From Salinivenus lutea (GTDB taxonomy: Bacteria > Bacteroidota > Rhodothermia > Rhodothermales > Salinibacteraceae), in NCBI GenBank assembly GCA_002894685.1, contig NCRC01000003.1:104238-168237 (forward strand): a stretch of 64,000 nucleotides of DNA. The letters run 5' to 3'. Under the pieces are notes generated by a model. The model was not told the DNA's origin and did not search any database. It saw nothing but the letters and a program-made list of their open reading frames with translations. Positions 34,308 through 43,453 of this stretch are shown here, one piece after another; within the stretch, counting starts at the first letter, position 1; each line of letters starts with the position of its first letter. Position numbers and translations under genes: made by a program.

Positions 34308-36833
34308 ATGGATTCTCAGCACTCCCCCCGCTCGTCCTGGACGCTTCTCGTCGCCACGGTGGCCCTGGCCGGTTTGCTCGCCGGCTGTGCCAGTGCCGGC
34401 TCCGCGACGAACGGCACGCCGTCGCAGCAGAAAGCTGCCCAGTCGCAAGGTGAATCCGCCGACGGGGACGGCCCCAAGGCATTTGGCGACGTCGTGCCCG
34501 ACGACGCAGAGACGGACGATGGCCTGATCACGATTCACCGGACGACCGACGAACTCTACTTTGAGATCCCTGATTCGCTGATGGGGCGGGAGCTCCTGAT
34601 GGTCTCGCGCGTCTCGCAGGCCCAGGCCGAGCTGGCCTACGGGGGCGAGAAGGTCAACACGCAGGTCCTTCGCTGGGAGCGCCGCGACGACGAGCTGCTC
34701 CTGCGGGTGGCCAGTTACGAAAAGACGGCCGACCCCGACGACCCGGTCTTTCAGGCCGTACAGAATTCCAGCTTCGAGCCCATTCTGAAATCCTTTGACG
34801 TACAGGCGCTGAACGAAGACTCGACGGGCGTCGTCATCGACGCGAAGTCGCTCTACACGAGCGATGTCCCCGCGCTGGGCCTTCCGTCGGACGCCCGCGA
34901 AGAGTACCAGGTGCGTCGCCTCGATGGGGACCGGACCTACCTGGGCGGCACGGAGAGCTTTCCGAAGAACACGGACGTGGAGGCCATCCTCACCTACGAT
35001 GCCCAGAATCCCCCGTCGAGCGAGTCGTCGGGGACGGTGAGTGTGGAGATGAATCATTCGATGGTGCTCCTGCCGAGCGACCCGATGACGCCCCGCCACT
35101 GCGACCAGCGCGTCGGGTACTTTAGCGTCGAGCACATCAACTACAGCTCCGAGGAGCAGCAGGCGGCCGAGGAATGCTTCGTGACGCGCTGGCAGCTACA
35201 GCCGTCGGACCCCGAGGCCTACGCCAACGGCGAGCTCGTGGAGCCCGAAGAACCGATCGAGTACTACGTCGACCCCGCGACGCCCGAGAAGTGGCGCCCC
35301 TACGTCCGACAGGGCATCGAAGACTGGCAGGAGGCCTTCCGCGCGGCGGGCTTCAAGAACGCCATCGTGGCGAAGACCCCCTCTGAGGTCGAGGGCTCGT
35401 TCGACGCGGACGACATCCGCTACTCCACGGTTCGCTGGTTCGCCTCCGAGGTGCCCAACGCCTACGGCCCGCACGTCCACGACCCGCGCTCGGGTGAGAT
35501 TCTGGAGAGCGACATTGGGATGTACCACAACGTGCTGAGTCTGCTGCGCAACTGGTACTTCGTGCAAACCGCCGCCGTGAATCCGGACGCCCGAGGGCAG
35601 TTCTTCGACACCGACGTGATGGGCGAGCTGCTCCGGTTCGTGGTGGCCCACGAGGTGGGGCACACCCTCGGCCTGCCCCACAACTGGGGCTCCAGCGACG
35701 CGGTGCCGGTCGACTCGCTCCGATCCCCGAGCTACACGGACGAGTACGGCACGGCGCCCTCCATCATGGACTATGCGCGCTTCAACTATATCGCCCAGCC
35801 GGGCGACGGCGTGACGAACTTCCTTCCCCAGATCGGGGTCTACGACGAGTGGTCGGTCCAGTGGGGCTACCAGTGGATGCCGGACGCGGACGGCGCCGAG
35901 CAGGAAGCCCGGCGACTTGACGAGATGGTGCGGGAGCGCGCAGGCGACCCGGACTACTTCTACGGGCGGCAGACGGTGGACCCCGTCGATCCGCGCTCCC
36001 AGCGTGAGGACCTGGGCCGCGACGCCGTGAAGGCCGGAAGCCTGGGCGTGGAGAACCTGAAGCGCATCGTGCCGAACCTGGTCGAATGGACGCGCCGGGA
36101 TGGGGACAACTACGATGAGCTCGAGGAAATTTACGGCTCGGTCGTGGGGCAGTGGAATCTGTACCTCGGCCATGCGGCCCGCCACATCGGCGGCATCCAC
36201 GAAACGTTCAAGACGTACGATCAGGAGGGCCCGGTGTACGACCCGGTGCCTGCTGCCCAGCAGCGTCGTGCGATGGACTTCGTGCTGGAGCAGGGCTTCC
36301 AGTCGCCCGAGTGGCTCGTGGAGGCCGACGTGCTGCGCCGCTTCGAGGCGTCCGGGGCGCTGAACCGGGTGCGCGAAACGCAGGTCGGGGCGCTCGAACT
36401 GGTTCTGCAGCCCGAGCGACTGGCCCGGCTCATCGAGATTGAGGCGATGGATACGGAGACCGAGACGTACGCGCCCGCCGAGATGCTCGCCGACCTGCGA
36501 GAGGGCGTGTGGGCAGAGCTTGACGGCGGAGACGCCATCGGGCCCTACCGTCGGAATCTCCAGCGCGGGTACCTGGAGCGCATGGACCACCTCATGACCG
36601 CCCAGGTGACCTCGAATGTGCCCGACTACTATGAGGATTACGCCGTGCTCACGCCGGTGGATGTGAGCCAGTCCGACATCCGGGCCTACGTCCGTGGAGA
36701 GCTGAATACGCTCCAGGATGAGGTGGAGCAGGCGCTCCGCCGCACCTCGGATGAGACGACGGAGATGCACCTCGAGGATGTGATCGCGCGCATCGACAAC
36801 ATCCTTGAGGGGGAGAACCAGGCCGACGCGTAA
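34308..36833 (+). CDS. Zinc-dependent metalloprotease lipoprotein (DUF5117/DUF4953 type)
   Basis: An 841-residue lipoprotein (LAGLLAGCASAG, Cys at residue 27) with a low-complexity linker. The N-terminal part matches DUF5117 (TDELYFEIPDSLMGRELLMVSRVSQ). The catalytic region has the metzincin-like zinc motif HEVGHTLGLPH, with His448, Glu449, His452 and His458, followed by PSIMDYARFNYIAQPGD, a Met-turn-like segment. The C-terminal part matches DUF4953. The family is common in Bacteroidota as envelope proteases of unknown substrate. The start at 34308 places the lipobox correctly; the longer frame upstream is not coding-like. Confidence 0.92.
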   Translation: MDSQHSPRSSWTLLVATVALAGLLAGCASAGSATNGTPSQQKAAQSQGESADGDGPKAFGDVVPDDAETDDGLITIHRTTDELYFEIPDSLMGRELLMVSRVSQAQAELAYGGEKVNTQVLRWERRDDELLLRVASYEKTADPDDPVFQAVQNSSFEPILKSFDVQALNEDSTGVVIDAKSLYTSDVPALGLPSDAREEYQVRRLDGDRTYLGGTESFPKNTDVEAILTYDAQNPPSSESSGTVSVEMNHSMVLLPSDPMTPRHCDQRVGYFSVEHINYSSEEQQAAEECFVTRWQLQPSDPEAYANGELVEPEEPIEYYVDPATPEKWRPYVRQGIEDWQEAFRAAGFKNAIVAKTPSEVEGSFDADDIRYSTVRWFASEVPNAYGPHVHDPRSGEILESDIGMYHNVLSLLRNWYFVQTAAVNPDARGQFFDTDVMGELLRFVVAHEVGHTLGLPHNWGSSDAVPVDSLRSPSYTDEYGTAPSIMDYARFNYIAQPGDGVTNFLPQIGVYDEWSVQWGYQWMPDADGAEQEARRLDEMVRERAGDPDYFYGRQTVDPVDPRSQREDLGRDAVKAGSLGVENLKRIVPNLVEWTRRDGDNYDELEEIYGSVVGQWNLYLGHAARHIGGIHETFKTYDQEGPVYDPVPAAQQRRAMDFVLEQGFQSPEWLVEADVLRRFEASGALNRVRETQVGALELVLQPERLARLIEIEAMDTETETYAPAEMLADLREGVWAELDGGDAIGPYRRNLQRGYLERMDHLMTAQVTSNVPDYYEDYAVLTPVDVSQSDIRAYVRGELNTLQDEVEQALRRTSDETTEMHLEDVIARIDNILEGENQADA

Positions 36834-36871
36834 TGCCGATGCGCGTTCACTTATGAGCTTCGGGCGTTTGA

Positions 36872-36898
36872 GGCGGCGGTCCAGCACGGGCCGCCGCC
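36872..36898. terminator. Hairpin between convergent genes
   Basis: GGCGGCGG (36872-36879) pairs perfectly with CCGCCGCC (36891-36898), loop 11 bases, in the 70-base gap between a plus-strand and a minus-strand gene. No long T-tract is present on either side, but the position suits a bidirectional terminator. Confidence 0.55.
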
Positions 36899-36903
36899 GT
36901 TCA

Positions 36904-37809
36904 TTATTCCGCGTTCTGTGCGCCCGGGGAGCCATTCCGGGAGGGCGTCCCGTGCCGCAGGGTAAACGTCGTAACGGGATGTGGAAGAACGGCGCGACCG
37001 CCGGGGACCGACTGGGTGTGGCGGTCGATGTAGGACTGCACCTGGTCCTGCACCGGCGAAGGCAACGGGGCCCATTCGGCCTGAAGGAGAAATTCCAGGA
37101 GCAGCGTGCCCTGGGAGGTGTTGTCCGAGAAGAGCGTCCGCGGAATGCCGGCCGAGATGGCGTGTGTCGCGGGGGGCGAGGGCCAGTGCGTTTTGATGAG
37201 CTGGTGTAGGTCGTCGTCGAAAAAATCGGCCTGCTGATGCTCGGACCAGAAGACCTGAGCCAGCGCGTTCATCGCGGTTTTCGGCGCGTGGGCAATCACC
37301 AGCGTGCCGCCCTCCCGAAGCTGCGAGCACATCCGCTGAAAGGTCGACACGCGGTCCTCTACGTAGTAAAAGACGTGACTGCAGTAGATGAAGTCGTAGC
37401 GGCGGTCGCTCTGAAGGTCTTCGAACCGCGTGCACTCGATCCGCGTGGTGGGCAGGGGGCGTTTGGAGGAGAGCGCCTGCCGAAAGTGGGCCACGGCCGC
37501 GGGGTTCGGGTCGACCCCTACGAATGACTCGACGTGCTCGGTGAGATGGGCAAGGAGGGAGTGGTCGAGCATGCCACAGCCACACCCTACGCTCAATACG
37601 TCGAGCGGCCCGCGTCCTGCTTCGATGAGCTGTCTCGCCTCCGCCTCGAGCCGATGGCGGATTTGGGCCTGCTGGGGGCTCGACTGCTCGAAGGCGCGAT
37701 GGGCCTCCACGTACCGGCGGTCGTCGAGGGCGTGGACGGGAACGGTCCCTTCTCGAATCGCATCGTCGAGGGACTGAAGAAGGGCATCCGAGTCGGGCGG
37801 AGGGGACAT
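36904..37809 (-). CDS. Class I SAM-dependent methyltransferase
   Basis: A 301-residue soluble methyltransferase. After a helical N-terminus the Rossmann core starts with motif I LDVLSVGCGCGMLDHSLL (near residue 75), the acidic residue ending strand 2 is in FVGVDPNP, and strand 4 is YDFIYCSHVFYYVEDR. A distinct C-terminal cap of about 120 residues follows. The general layout recalls small-molecule N-methyltransferases, but the substrate cannot be assigned. The ATG at 37809 is chosen because residues upstream are Arg/Pro-rich and intergenic-like. It converges with the protease gene. Confidence 0.82.
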   Translation of the reverse strand: MSPPPDSDALLQSLDDAIREGTVPVHALDDRRYVEAHRAFEQSSPQQAQIRHRLEAEARQLIEAGRGPLDVLSVGCGCGMLDHSLLAHLTEHVESFVGVDPNPAAVAHFRQALSSKRPLPTTRIECTRFEDLQSDRRYDFIYCSHVFYYVEDRVSTFQRMCSQLREGGTLVIAHAPKTAMNALAQVFWSEHQQADFFDDDLHQLIKTHWPSPPATHAISAGIPRTLFSDNTSQGTLLLEFLLQAEWAPLPSPVQDQVQSYIDRHTQSVPGGRAVLPHPVTTFTLRHGTPSRNGSPGAQNAE

Positions 37810-37929
37810 CGAGGACGGTGCGCGTCTGCGAAGGTAGAGCCCAGTGACAGGGGGCCGTCGGGGACGGGTGGGGTCCGCACAACGGCTGGGCACGCAGAAG
37901 ATTCCCTCCGGGTGAGCGTGGGGGCGGCG

Positions 37930-38247
37930 TCAGGTCGTACGTTCGTCCTTCGGTTGAAGGCGGCGAAGCCGGTCCCATCGGTAAATGCCGGCGTTGTGCC
38001 CATCGTCCCACGTGATGCGGATCCCCACACTGCCGGCGGGTTCGATCGAGAGGTCCGTCCAGGTCGTCTCCGGTTCGCGGGGGTCCGCTGGGGGCGCGAT
38101 GGCCTCGACCGCGTCCCCATCGCAGTTCGCACAGGGGCAGGCCTGGCGCAGGGCATCGAGCGGAAAGACCGATGTGTGATCGTCGTCCCACGTTATCGTC
38201 AACGTCTGCGCATCGGTGTCTACCTGAACACGAGTTGGGGGGTGCAT
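37930..38247 (-). CDS. DUF971-family protein
   Basis: A compact 105-residue protein with the DUF971 pattern (LTITWDDDHTSVFPLDALRQACPCANC, then ITWDDGHNAGIYRWDRLRRL). In eukaryotic gamma-butyrobetaine hydroxylases this domain binds zinc through Cys and His residues, and the CPCANC motif here fits that. Bacterial single-domain forms are often near Fe-S cluster or MRP/ApbC genes; none is near here. The ATG at 38247 matches the family start. A strong terminator separates it from the upstream sigma-factor gene. Confidence 0.85.
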   Translation of the reverse strand: MHPPTRVQVDTDAQTLTITWDDDHTSVFPLDALRQACPCANCDGDAVEAIAPPADPREPETTWTDLSIEPAGSVGIRITWDDGHNAGIYRWDRLRRLQPKDERTT

Positions 38248-38284
38248 CGGGGGAGCGGAGGGCGGTGCAAAGGCGAGGCGAAGG

Positions 38285-38324
38285 GGAAAAAGAAAAAGCG
38301 CCGGACCCAATGAGATCCGGCGCT
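38285..38324 (-). terminator. Intrinsic terminator after ECF sigma gene
   Basis: AGCGCCGGA (38297-38305) and TCCGGCGCT (38316-38324) form a perfect 9-bp stem with a 10-base loop. Read on the minus strand it is followed by a T-rich tract (complement of 38285-38297). It lies 32 bases beyond the sigma factor stop codon. Confidence 0.85.
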
Positions 38325-38355
38325 CGTTCTCCAGAGAACAATCTCTTGGCTGTCT

Positions 38356-39024
38356 TTACGATTCGTCCTGGAACGGGTACACGTCTTCGAGGAGGGCTTG
38401 CAGCTTCGTGCGGCCCCGGTTGATGCGGCTCTTGACGGTGCCCATCGGCAGGCCCGTGATCTCCGCAATCTCATCGTAGGCCAGCTGCTGGATGTCCCGC
38501 AGCACCACGACTTCGCGGAAGGCCGGGGGAATCTCGTTCATGGCCTCCTGAATGTAGTGGTCCTGAATCGTGCTCTCCGCGTGCTTGTCCGGGGAGAACG
38601 ATTCGTCCGGAATCTCCATCTCGTACTCCTCGTTGTCGCGGTTCACCGACTGGATCGACTGCATGCGCCGCCGCTTCCGTTTGCGATACTCCGACCGCGC
38701 GAGGTTCCCGGCAATGGTGTAGAGCCAGGTCGAGAACTTGGCAATGCGACGGTACGAGTGCCGGTTCCGGTGCACACGGAGGAAGGTCTCCTGCAGCAGG
38801 TCCTCGCACCGCTTCATGTCGCCGAGGAAGCGATACAGGTACTGCATGAGCCGGTCCGAATACCGGTCCACGAGGATATTGAAGGCCTCCACGGTTCCAG
38901 CCTGGAACTGGGACATGAGGTCTTCGTCGCTCATCTCCTGAAGCGCCTCATGCTGGCTGTCTCGGGCCTTCCGGTCCGACGAGGCCGTCTTTTTGGTGAC
39001 TACTTCCGCTTTGTCCTTCGCCAT
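38356..39024 (-). CDS. ECF-type RNA polymerase sigma factor
   Basis: A 222-residue sigma-70 family factor of the extracytoplasmic-function class. After a basic/acidic leader of ~35 residues come region 2 (FNILVDRYSDRLMQYLYRFLGDMKRCEDLLQETFLRVH and the -10 recognition part FSTWLYTIAGNLARSEYRKRKRR) and region 4 (EIPPAFREVVVLRDIQQLAYDEIAEITGLPMGTVKSRINRGRTKL). No anti-sigma gene is adjacent: a terminator follows it, then DUF971. The 421-base upstream gap is shared with a divergent isoaspartyl peptidase gene and probably holds its promoter. Its regulon is unknown. Confidence 0.93.
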   Translation of the reverse strand: MAKDKAEVVTKKTASSDRKARDSQHEALQEMSDEDLMSQFQAGTVEAFNILVDRYSDRLMQYLYRFLGDMKRCEDLLQETFLRVHRNRHSYRRIAKFSTWLYTIAGNLARSEYRKRKRRRMQSIQSVNRDNEEYEMEIPDESFSPDKHAESTIQDHYIQEAMNEIPPAFREVVVLRDIQQLAYDEIAEITGLPMGTVKSRINRGRTKLQALLEDVYPFQDES

Positions 39025-39371
39025 ATAGGTGTGGGTACGATTCCTGCGGGGAATGTTGAGTGTCTAGATTCGACGCCCAAGATGGATTCCGTAACGTCGG
39101 GGTTGCGGGGGAAAACCGCAAACGGAAGTTGTTACGAATCAGGCATCCTGGCACATGTTCCTAAACGGAGCAACGTCTCGAATTATTGTACAGCAAAATG
39201 CAGTCCAGGCTGCACGAACGCGAAAAGGGGCGCGCAAGAACATGTAAAGAGAGTGTAGGGGGGCGTCATTGCGGCGGGAAAGGGCATCTATTTTACGCAA
39301 GTCCCGACGATTCGTCAGTTTTGCGGTGCCGGCCGCGGGTGGTGATTGTCCGCCTCGGTTGCCTATGTTGC

Positions 39372-39391
39372 ACAGTGCGCGGTCGCACTGT
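39372..39391. promoter_or_regulatory. Inverted repeat in divergent region
   Basis: ACAGTGCG-CGGT-CGCACTGT is a perfect 8-bp inverted repeat 54 bases before the isoaspartyl peptidase ATG. A partial copy of its left side (TTGCACACTGT) occurs near 39400-39411, as if two operator half-sites were present. The rest of the 421-base gap (39025-39445) holds no credible gene; the frame ending at 39449 is Cys/Arg-rich noise. Confidence 0.4.
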
Positions 39392-39445
39392 CCATCCTTT
39401 TGCACACTGTTCTCTCTTCTCTTTCAGCAAAATACACAGAATGGC

Positions 39446-40471
39446 ATGAGTGTACTCGACGTGCTTCGAGGGGCGTTCAGTCTTTTGTTTGGTCTCGGGG
39501 TTCTCTGTTGGGTTGTGTTGGTCCCCGTTACGGCTTCGGCGCAGACGGGGAGTGATACGGCCCTGCTCATTCACGGAGGGGCCGGGGGCATGAGCCAGGA
39601 CGCGATGAGCGAGGCGCAGCAGAGAACCTATAAGCAAGCGCTTCGCCGGGCCTTGACGGCCGGCAATGAGGTGCTCCAGGACGGCGGCACGGCGCTCGAT
39701 GCGGTGGAGGCGGTGATTACCACCATGGAGAGCGACACGCTCTTTAACGCCGGGCGTGGTGCTGTGCTGACGAGTCAGAACACGGTGGAGCTCGACGCGG
39801 CGATTATGGACGGGGAGACGCGGAATGCCGGTGCGCTCACGGGCGTGAAGACGGTGAAGCACCCAATCCGTCTGGCGCGCACGATCATGACGGAGTCGGA
39901 GCATGTGATGATGGCGCAGGAGGGGGCCGAAACCTTCGCGGAAGAGCACGGCCTGGAGCAGGTAACGAACGACTACTTCATCACGGAGCGGCGTCGGTCC
40001 GGTGCGGGGGACGACGCCCACGTACAGGAGACGACGGAGAAGTTTGGAACGGTGGGGGCCGTGGCGTTGGACCAGGAGGGCAACCTGGCGGCGGGGACCT
40101 CCACGGGCGGCATTTCGAACAAGCGCTTTGGTCGCATTGGTGATTCTCCGATCGTGGGGGCGGGCACGTACGCCAGCAACGAATCCGTTGCCGTGTCGGC
40201 GACCGGACAGGGAGAGTTCTACATTCGCAGCGTGGCCGCGCACAATGTCGCCTCGCGCGTTCGATTCGGCGAGGCGTCGCTGCCGGAGGCCGCCCAGGCA
40301 GCCGTAGAGGAGGCCGAGGCCCTCGGCGGCGTCGGGGGCGTGATTGTGCTCGACCCCGAGGGCAACATGGCCATGCCGTTTACCACCAACGGCATGTTTC
40401 GGGCCTACGTGGACACCGAGGGCAACACGGCCGTCCGGATCTTTGAGGCTCAGGAGAACGGGGACATGTAG
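39446..40471 (+). CDS. Exported isoaspartyl peptidase/L-asparaginase (Ntn hydrolase)
   Basis: A plant-type (type 2) asparaginase/isoaspartyl dipeptidase, 341 residues with a signal peptide ending TASAQ. The fold starts at ALLIHGGAGG. The precursor self-cleaves before Thr202 in KFGTVGAVALD, which becomes the catalytic nucleophile, and the substrate loop GNLAAGTSTGG follows. The enzyme removes iso-Asp dipeptides arising from damaged proteins and hydrolyses Asn. An exported form would act on periplasmic peptides. It is divergent from the ECF sigma gene at 38356. Confidence 0.93.
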   Translation: MSVLDVLRGAFSLLFGLGVLCWVVLVPVTASAQTGSDTALLIHGGAGGMSQDAMSEAQQRTYKQALRRALTAGNEVLQDGGTALDAVEAVITTMESDTLFNAGRGAVLTSQNTVELDAAIMDGETRNAGALTGVKTVKHPIRLARTIMTESEHVMMAQEGAETFAEEHGLEQVTNDYFITERRRSGAGDDAHVQETTEKFGTVGAVALDQEGNLAAGTSTGGISNKRFGRIGDSPIVGAGTYASNESVAVSATGQGEFYIRSVAAHNVASRVRFGEASLPEAAQAAVEEAEALGGVGGVIVLDPEGNMAMPFTTNGMFRAYVDTEGNTAVRIFEAQENGDM

Positions 40472-40490
40472 AGGCAACGGGCCCGGTCAA

Positions 40491-41441
40491 TTATCGACCG
40501 CCGCCTCCGCCCCCACTCCCGCCCCCAGGCGGATCGTCCGGGGGCCCGTTCCCGGGGGGACCATTTTGGCCCTGGTCGCCCTGCCCCGTTTGGGCAGGGG
40601 GGCCGGCGGCCGGGACGCCCCGGAAGAGGTTCCGGAGCACATTGTCGGCGGGGGTGCCCCACGAAATGGCCTGGGCGGCGCCCTTTGCGATGGCTGCCGT
40701 GGGGCGTTGGGTCTGGCGTCCCGCCCGCTCGATTGCGGCCGGCAGCTGACGCATGGATTCGGAGTCGTAGCCGGCGTCGAGGGCCGCGGCCAGCAATTGC
40801 TGTGCGGCGGCGGGGGAGTCGCCGTTCGAGGAAAGATCCGGAAGCACGCCGACCGCCACCGACACGTCGGAGAGGGAAACCGGACGCCGCTCCGTCGTTG
40901 CGGGGAGCTGATTCAGGAAGGCCTCAATCGCCTCCGGGGACACCTTCTGTTGCTGCGCGTCGGCGACACTGGCAATGAGGTCGGCCCGCCCCCGCTTCGA
41001 AGGGGCGTCCTGGTCGGTCCCGACCATCGCGCGCACCTCGTCCTTTTGAAGCCAGGTCGACACGAGTTGGCCGGCCTGTTCGGTTCGGCTGCGCAGCTGC
41101 TGGAGAACGGAGGACATCCGGTTCGGCGGAACGCGCTTGGACAGGCCCTCCAGGGCCTTGTTGAGGACCGGGCTGGCCGGGAGGTCGCGCTCGGCGAGGG
41201 CCACCGCGGGCTCAAGCAACTCGGCCGTGGCGGCGGGCGAAAGGCCGGAGGTGCTGGCCCGGTCCGCCACCGTGCGCATGAGCTCAAGGTCGGCCCCGGT
41301 CTGTTCGGCACGATCGAGCAGGGACGAAACCGAAGCCGGTTGGCCGAACGAAGTGGACGGGAGGGCCAGGACGATGAACAGAAGCCCAACCCCGGTCCAG
41401 AACCGGCGGAGGAATCGTTGTAGCACGTAACGGTGAATCAT
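40491..41441 (-). CDS. Secreted helical protein with Gly/Pro-rich tail
   Basis: No family recognised. The 316-residue protein has a signal peptide (GVGLLFIVLALPSTSFGQ), a helical body with repeated ~35-residue units (LLDRAEQTGADLELMRTVADRASTSGLSP and similar), and a C-terminal disordered stretch rich in Gly, Pro, Gln and Asp that ends in a Gly run. The repeats could be a helical scaffold. It is the last gene of a four-gene operon headed by an ECF sigma factor, five bases after the beta-barrel gene. Confidence 0.72.
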   Translation of the reverse strand: MIHRYVLQRFLRRFWTGVGLLFIVLALPSTSFGQPASVSSLLDRAEQTGADLELMRTVADRASTSGLSPAATAELLEPAVALAERDLPASPVLNKALEGLSKRVPPNRMSSVLQQLRSRTEQAGQLVSTWLQKDEVRAMVGTDQDAPSKRGRADLIASVADAQQQKVSPEAIEAFLNQLPATTERRPVSLSDVSVAVGVLPDLSSNGDSPAAAQQLLAAALDAGYDSESMRQLPAAIERAGRQTQRPTAAIAKGAAQAISWGTPADNVLRNLFRGVPAAGPPAQTGQGDQGQNGPPGNGPPDDPPGGGSGGGGGGR

Positions 41442-41446
41442 ATTCG

Positions 41447-42688
41447 TTAAGGAACGATGCACACGCCATTGGTACCGCCGAAGGCGTCCTCGGCGGTGCG
41501 AGCGTAGGAGGGGAGAGACAACCACCGGGCCCCGTCCCGCTCCACGACCCGGACGCGGTACGGGTAGCGCCCGGAGTCGACCTCGACCGTGGTGCCCCAC
41601 ACGCCGTCGTCCACTTCGGTGAGGGGAATGCCGGGAAGAGACCAGCCGGAGAAGACGCCCGTGATGTGGGGGGTGCCCTCTCCGTCGTACGGCACCCGAA
41701 ACCGGAGGCCTGCATCGGTGGGGCGGCAGACCGACTGACGGAACGAGGCGTCGGGGTCTTCCTCCTCCCCGAAGGCCCGTTGAAGTTGGAGGCGCACGCC
41801 GGCGGCGAGGTGCACATCCGACTGAGAGGCGTCACGACCGGCCAGGGACGCCTGGAGGGCCCGTGCGCGACCGAACACGGAGACCGAGGGACGCACGCGC
41901 CACGTGGCGGAGAGGCCGACGCGTCCCACGCGGTCGTGCTGCGAGCCGGTGGCCTCCGACGAGGAAAACCGGTACTGCACCTGCTCGGCCCCGGCCCGCG
42001 CCGTAAGCGACAGGTTGTTGGAGGCCCAGTACGTGGCGGACAGCGTGGCGCCGGTACTCCCGTACCCGAACTCCGTCGCGGCGGCCGTGCGCCCGTCGCT
42101 CCGGTACAGCTGGAGGTCGCCGCGGAGCTGCTCGGTGAGCCAGTAGGAGGCGCGCACGGTGGCGAGGCCACTCCACTGGCGGGCCGTCGCCGCCGTCGAG
42201 CGATCGACGCGTTGGGTGACGCCGGCCCGGAGGGTCAGGGACGCATCCGCGGTGGGGGTCCACCGGACGGAGGGAAGGGCCCACCAGCCGTCGCGGGACA
42301 CGCTGAGTCGGTAGCGGGAGGCCCCGCCCACCATCCCGACGGCCCACTGCGGATTGAGCCGATAGTGCCCGTCCACAAATCCCTGAAGCAGTTGGGGCCG
42401 ACGGTCGTGGCGAGGGTATAGAAGCGACCGGGCCGTGACGTCGAGTCGAGTGTTCGGCCCGCTGTGGGTGAGGCCCAGCCGCGGAGTGAGGGCGGCGAAG
42501 GTGGGCGCAAAGGAGGGATCCCACGTGCCCGCCACCGGGTCGAGGTACGTATTGGTCTGGTATCCCCCGGCCAGTCCCAGCGAGGCCGTACCGGTCCACT
42601 GCTGCGCTGCGGCCGGCGGGGCACTCAGGGGCCCCCACAGGCCGAGCCCAAGGAGCAAAGACCAACATAGGAAGCGAACACGGGTCAT
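41447..42688 (-). CDS. Outer-membrane beta-barrel with C-terminal CBM48-like domain
   Basis: A 413-residue exported protein: signal peptide ending SAPPAAAQ, about 300 residues of alternating beta-strands with Tyr/Trp girdles (GTASLGLAGGYQTNTYLD, ASYWLTEQLRGDLQLYRSDG), and a C-terminal immunoglobulin-like domain of the AMPK/CBM48 glycogen-binding type (VPYDGEGTPHITGVFSGWSLPGIPLTEV, RYPYRVRVVERDGARWLSLP). It ends DAFGGTNGVCIVP, echoing the end of the neighbouring anti-sigma-like protein (DGFGAQNAVLEV). A barrel with such a tail is unusual. It lies in a tight operon with ECF sigma and anti-sigma genes. Ligand unknown; glycan binding is inference. Confidence 0.78.
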   Translation of the reverse strand: MTRVRFLCWSLLLGLGLWGPLSAPPAAAQQWTGTASLGLAGGYQTNTYLDPVAGTWDPSFAPTFAALTPRLGLTHSGPNTRLDVTARSLLYPRHDRRPQLLQGFVDGHYRLNPQWAVGMVGGASRYRLSVSRDGWWALPSVRWTPTADASLTLRAGVTQRVDRSTAATARQWSGLATVRASYWLTEQLRGDLQLYRSDGRTAAATEFGYGSTGATLSATYWASNNLSLTARAGAEQVQYRFSSSEATGSQHDRVGRVGLSATWRVRPSVSVFGRARALQASLAGRDASQSDVHLAAGVRLQLQRAFGEEEDPDASFRQSVCRPTDAGLRFRVPYDGEGTPHITGVFSGWSLPGIPLTEVDDGVWGTTVEVDSGRYPYRVRVVERDGARWLSLPSYARTAEDAFGGTNGVCIVP

Positions 42689-42706
42689 CGGTGCAGGGAC
42701 GTCGCC

Positions 42707-43453
42707 CTATACTTCGAGTACGGCGTTCTGGGCCCCAAATCCGTCGCTTCGGGTTTCGGGGGCCAAGGGGTCGGGCACCCATCGGTCTCCGTCAATCACA
42801 AATTGATATTCGTGCTCACCGCGGGGGACGGGGACCAGTCCGGTCCATACGGTGCGGCCGTCCACCGTGCGGGGGGTGAGCGAGATGGGTTGCCACTGGT
42901 TGAAGTCGCCCGCCACGGCTACGGAGTCGGCGTCGTTATCGGGGTAGAGGAACCGAATCCAGACGGTCTTTCTGTCGTCGGGCGCGGCGGACTCGGAGGC
43001 GACGGGCTGGGAGGAGGTGGCCGAGGGAGTCGACTGTACGGGTTCGACGGACGACCCGCCGCCCGTCGACGACGGGGCGACAGGCCACAGCACCCACGCC
43101 ATTGCGGACAGGAGCAGGATGGGAACGAGGGCGTACGCCGGGCGGACGGGCACCGTCACCGGGCGGGTAGCTCGCCGCCAGAGCCCCTGAAGCCAGTCCC
43201 CAAGCGATACAGGGGACGAGTCGCGGGCGTCCGACGCCGGGGGCAGGGCCTCGACGGTTTCCGAGGCGAACTCGGGCGGCGGGGCAGGGGAACGAGAGGC
43301 TGCAAAGTCCTGCGTCATCCGCAGCTCAAACCGAAGGAGGTCGCGCGCCTCCGCGTCATCGGCGATGCGGTGCAGGGCCGCTTCGACCTCGGCCTCCGAG
43401 AGATCGCCGTCGATAAACCGCTGAACCAGTGTGTCGGGGTCAGGAGTGTCCAT
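42707..43453 (-). CDS. Membrane anti-sigma-like protein with CBM48-type domain
   Basis: The gene overlaps the ECF sigma gene by 14 bases, as anti-sigma genes do. The N-terminal ~60 residues (LVQRFIDGDLSEAEVEAALHRIADDAEARDLLRFELRM) resemble the zinc-less anti-sigma helical domain. One membrane helix (YALVPILLLSAMAWVLWPV, near 125-145) is followed by a Ser/Pro-rich linker and a C-terminal CBM48/AMPK-type domain (VWIRFLYPDNDADSVAVAGDFNQW, GEHEYQFVIDGDRWVPDP). The layout suggests a periplasmic glycan- or protein-sensing domain controlling release of the sigma factor. The ATG at 43453 gives 248 residues. Confidence 0.82.
   Translation of the reverse strand: MDTPDPDTLVQRFIDGDLSEAEVEAALHRIADDAEARDLLRFELRMTQDFAASRSPAPPPEFASETVEALPPASDARDSSPVSLGDWLQGLWRRATRPVTVPVRPAYALVPILLLSAMAWVLWPVAPSSTGGGSSVEPVQSTPSATSSQPVASESAAPDDRKTVWIRFLYPDNDADSVAVAGDFNQWQPISLTPRTVDGRTVWTGLVPVPRGEHEYQFVIDGDRWVPDPLAPETRSDGFGAQNAVLEV

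Noticed and set aside
39186..39449. 87-codon frame overlapping the isoaspartyl peptidase start
   Set aside because: Cys/Arg/His-rich composition typical of non-coding translation here, although it also ends in an ATGA overlap.
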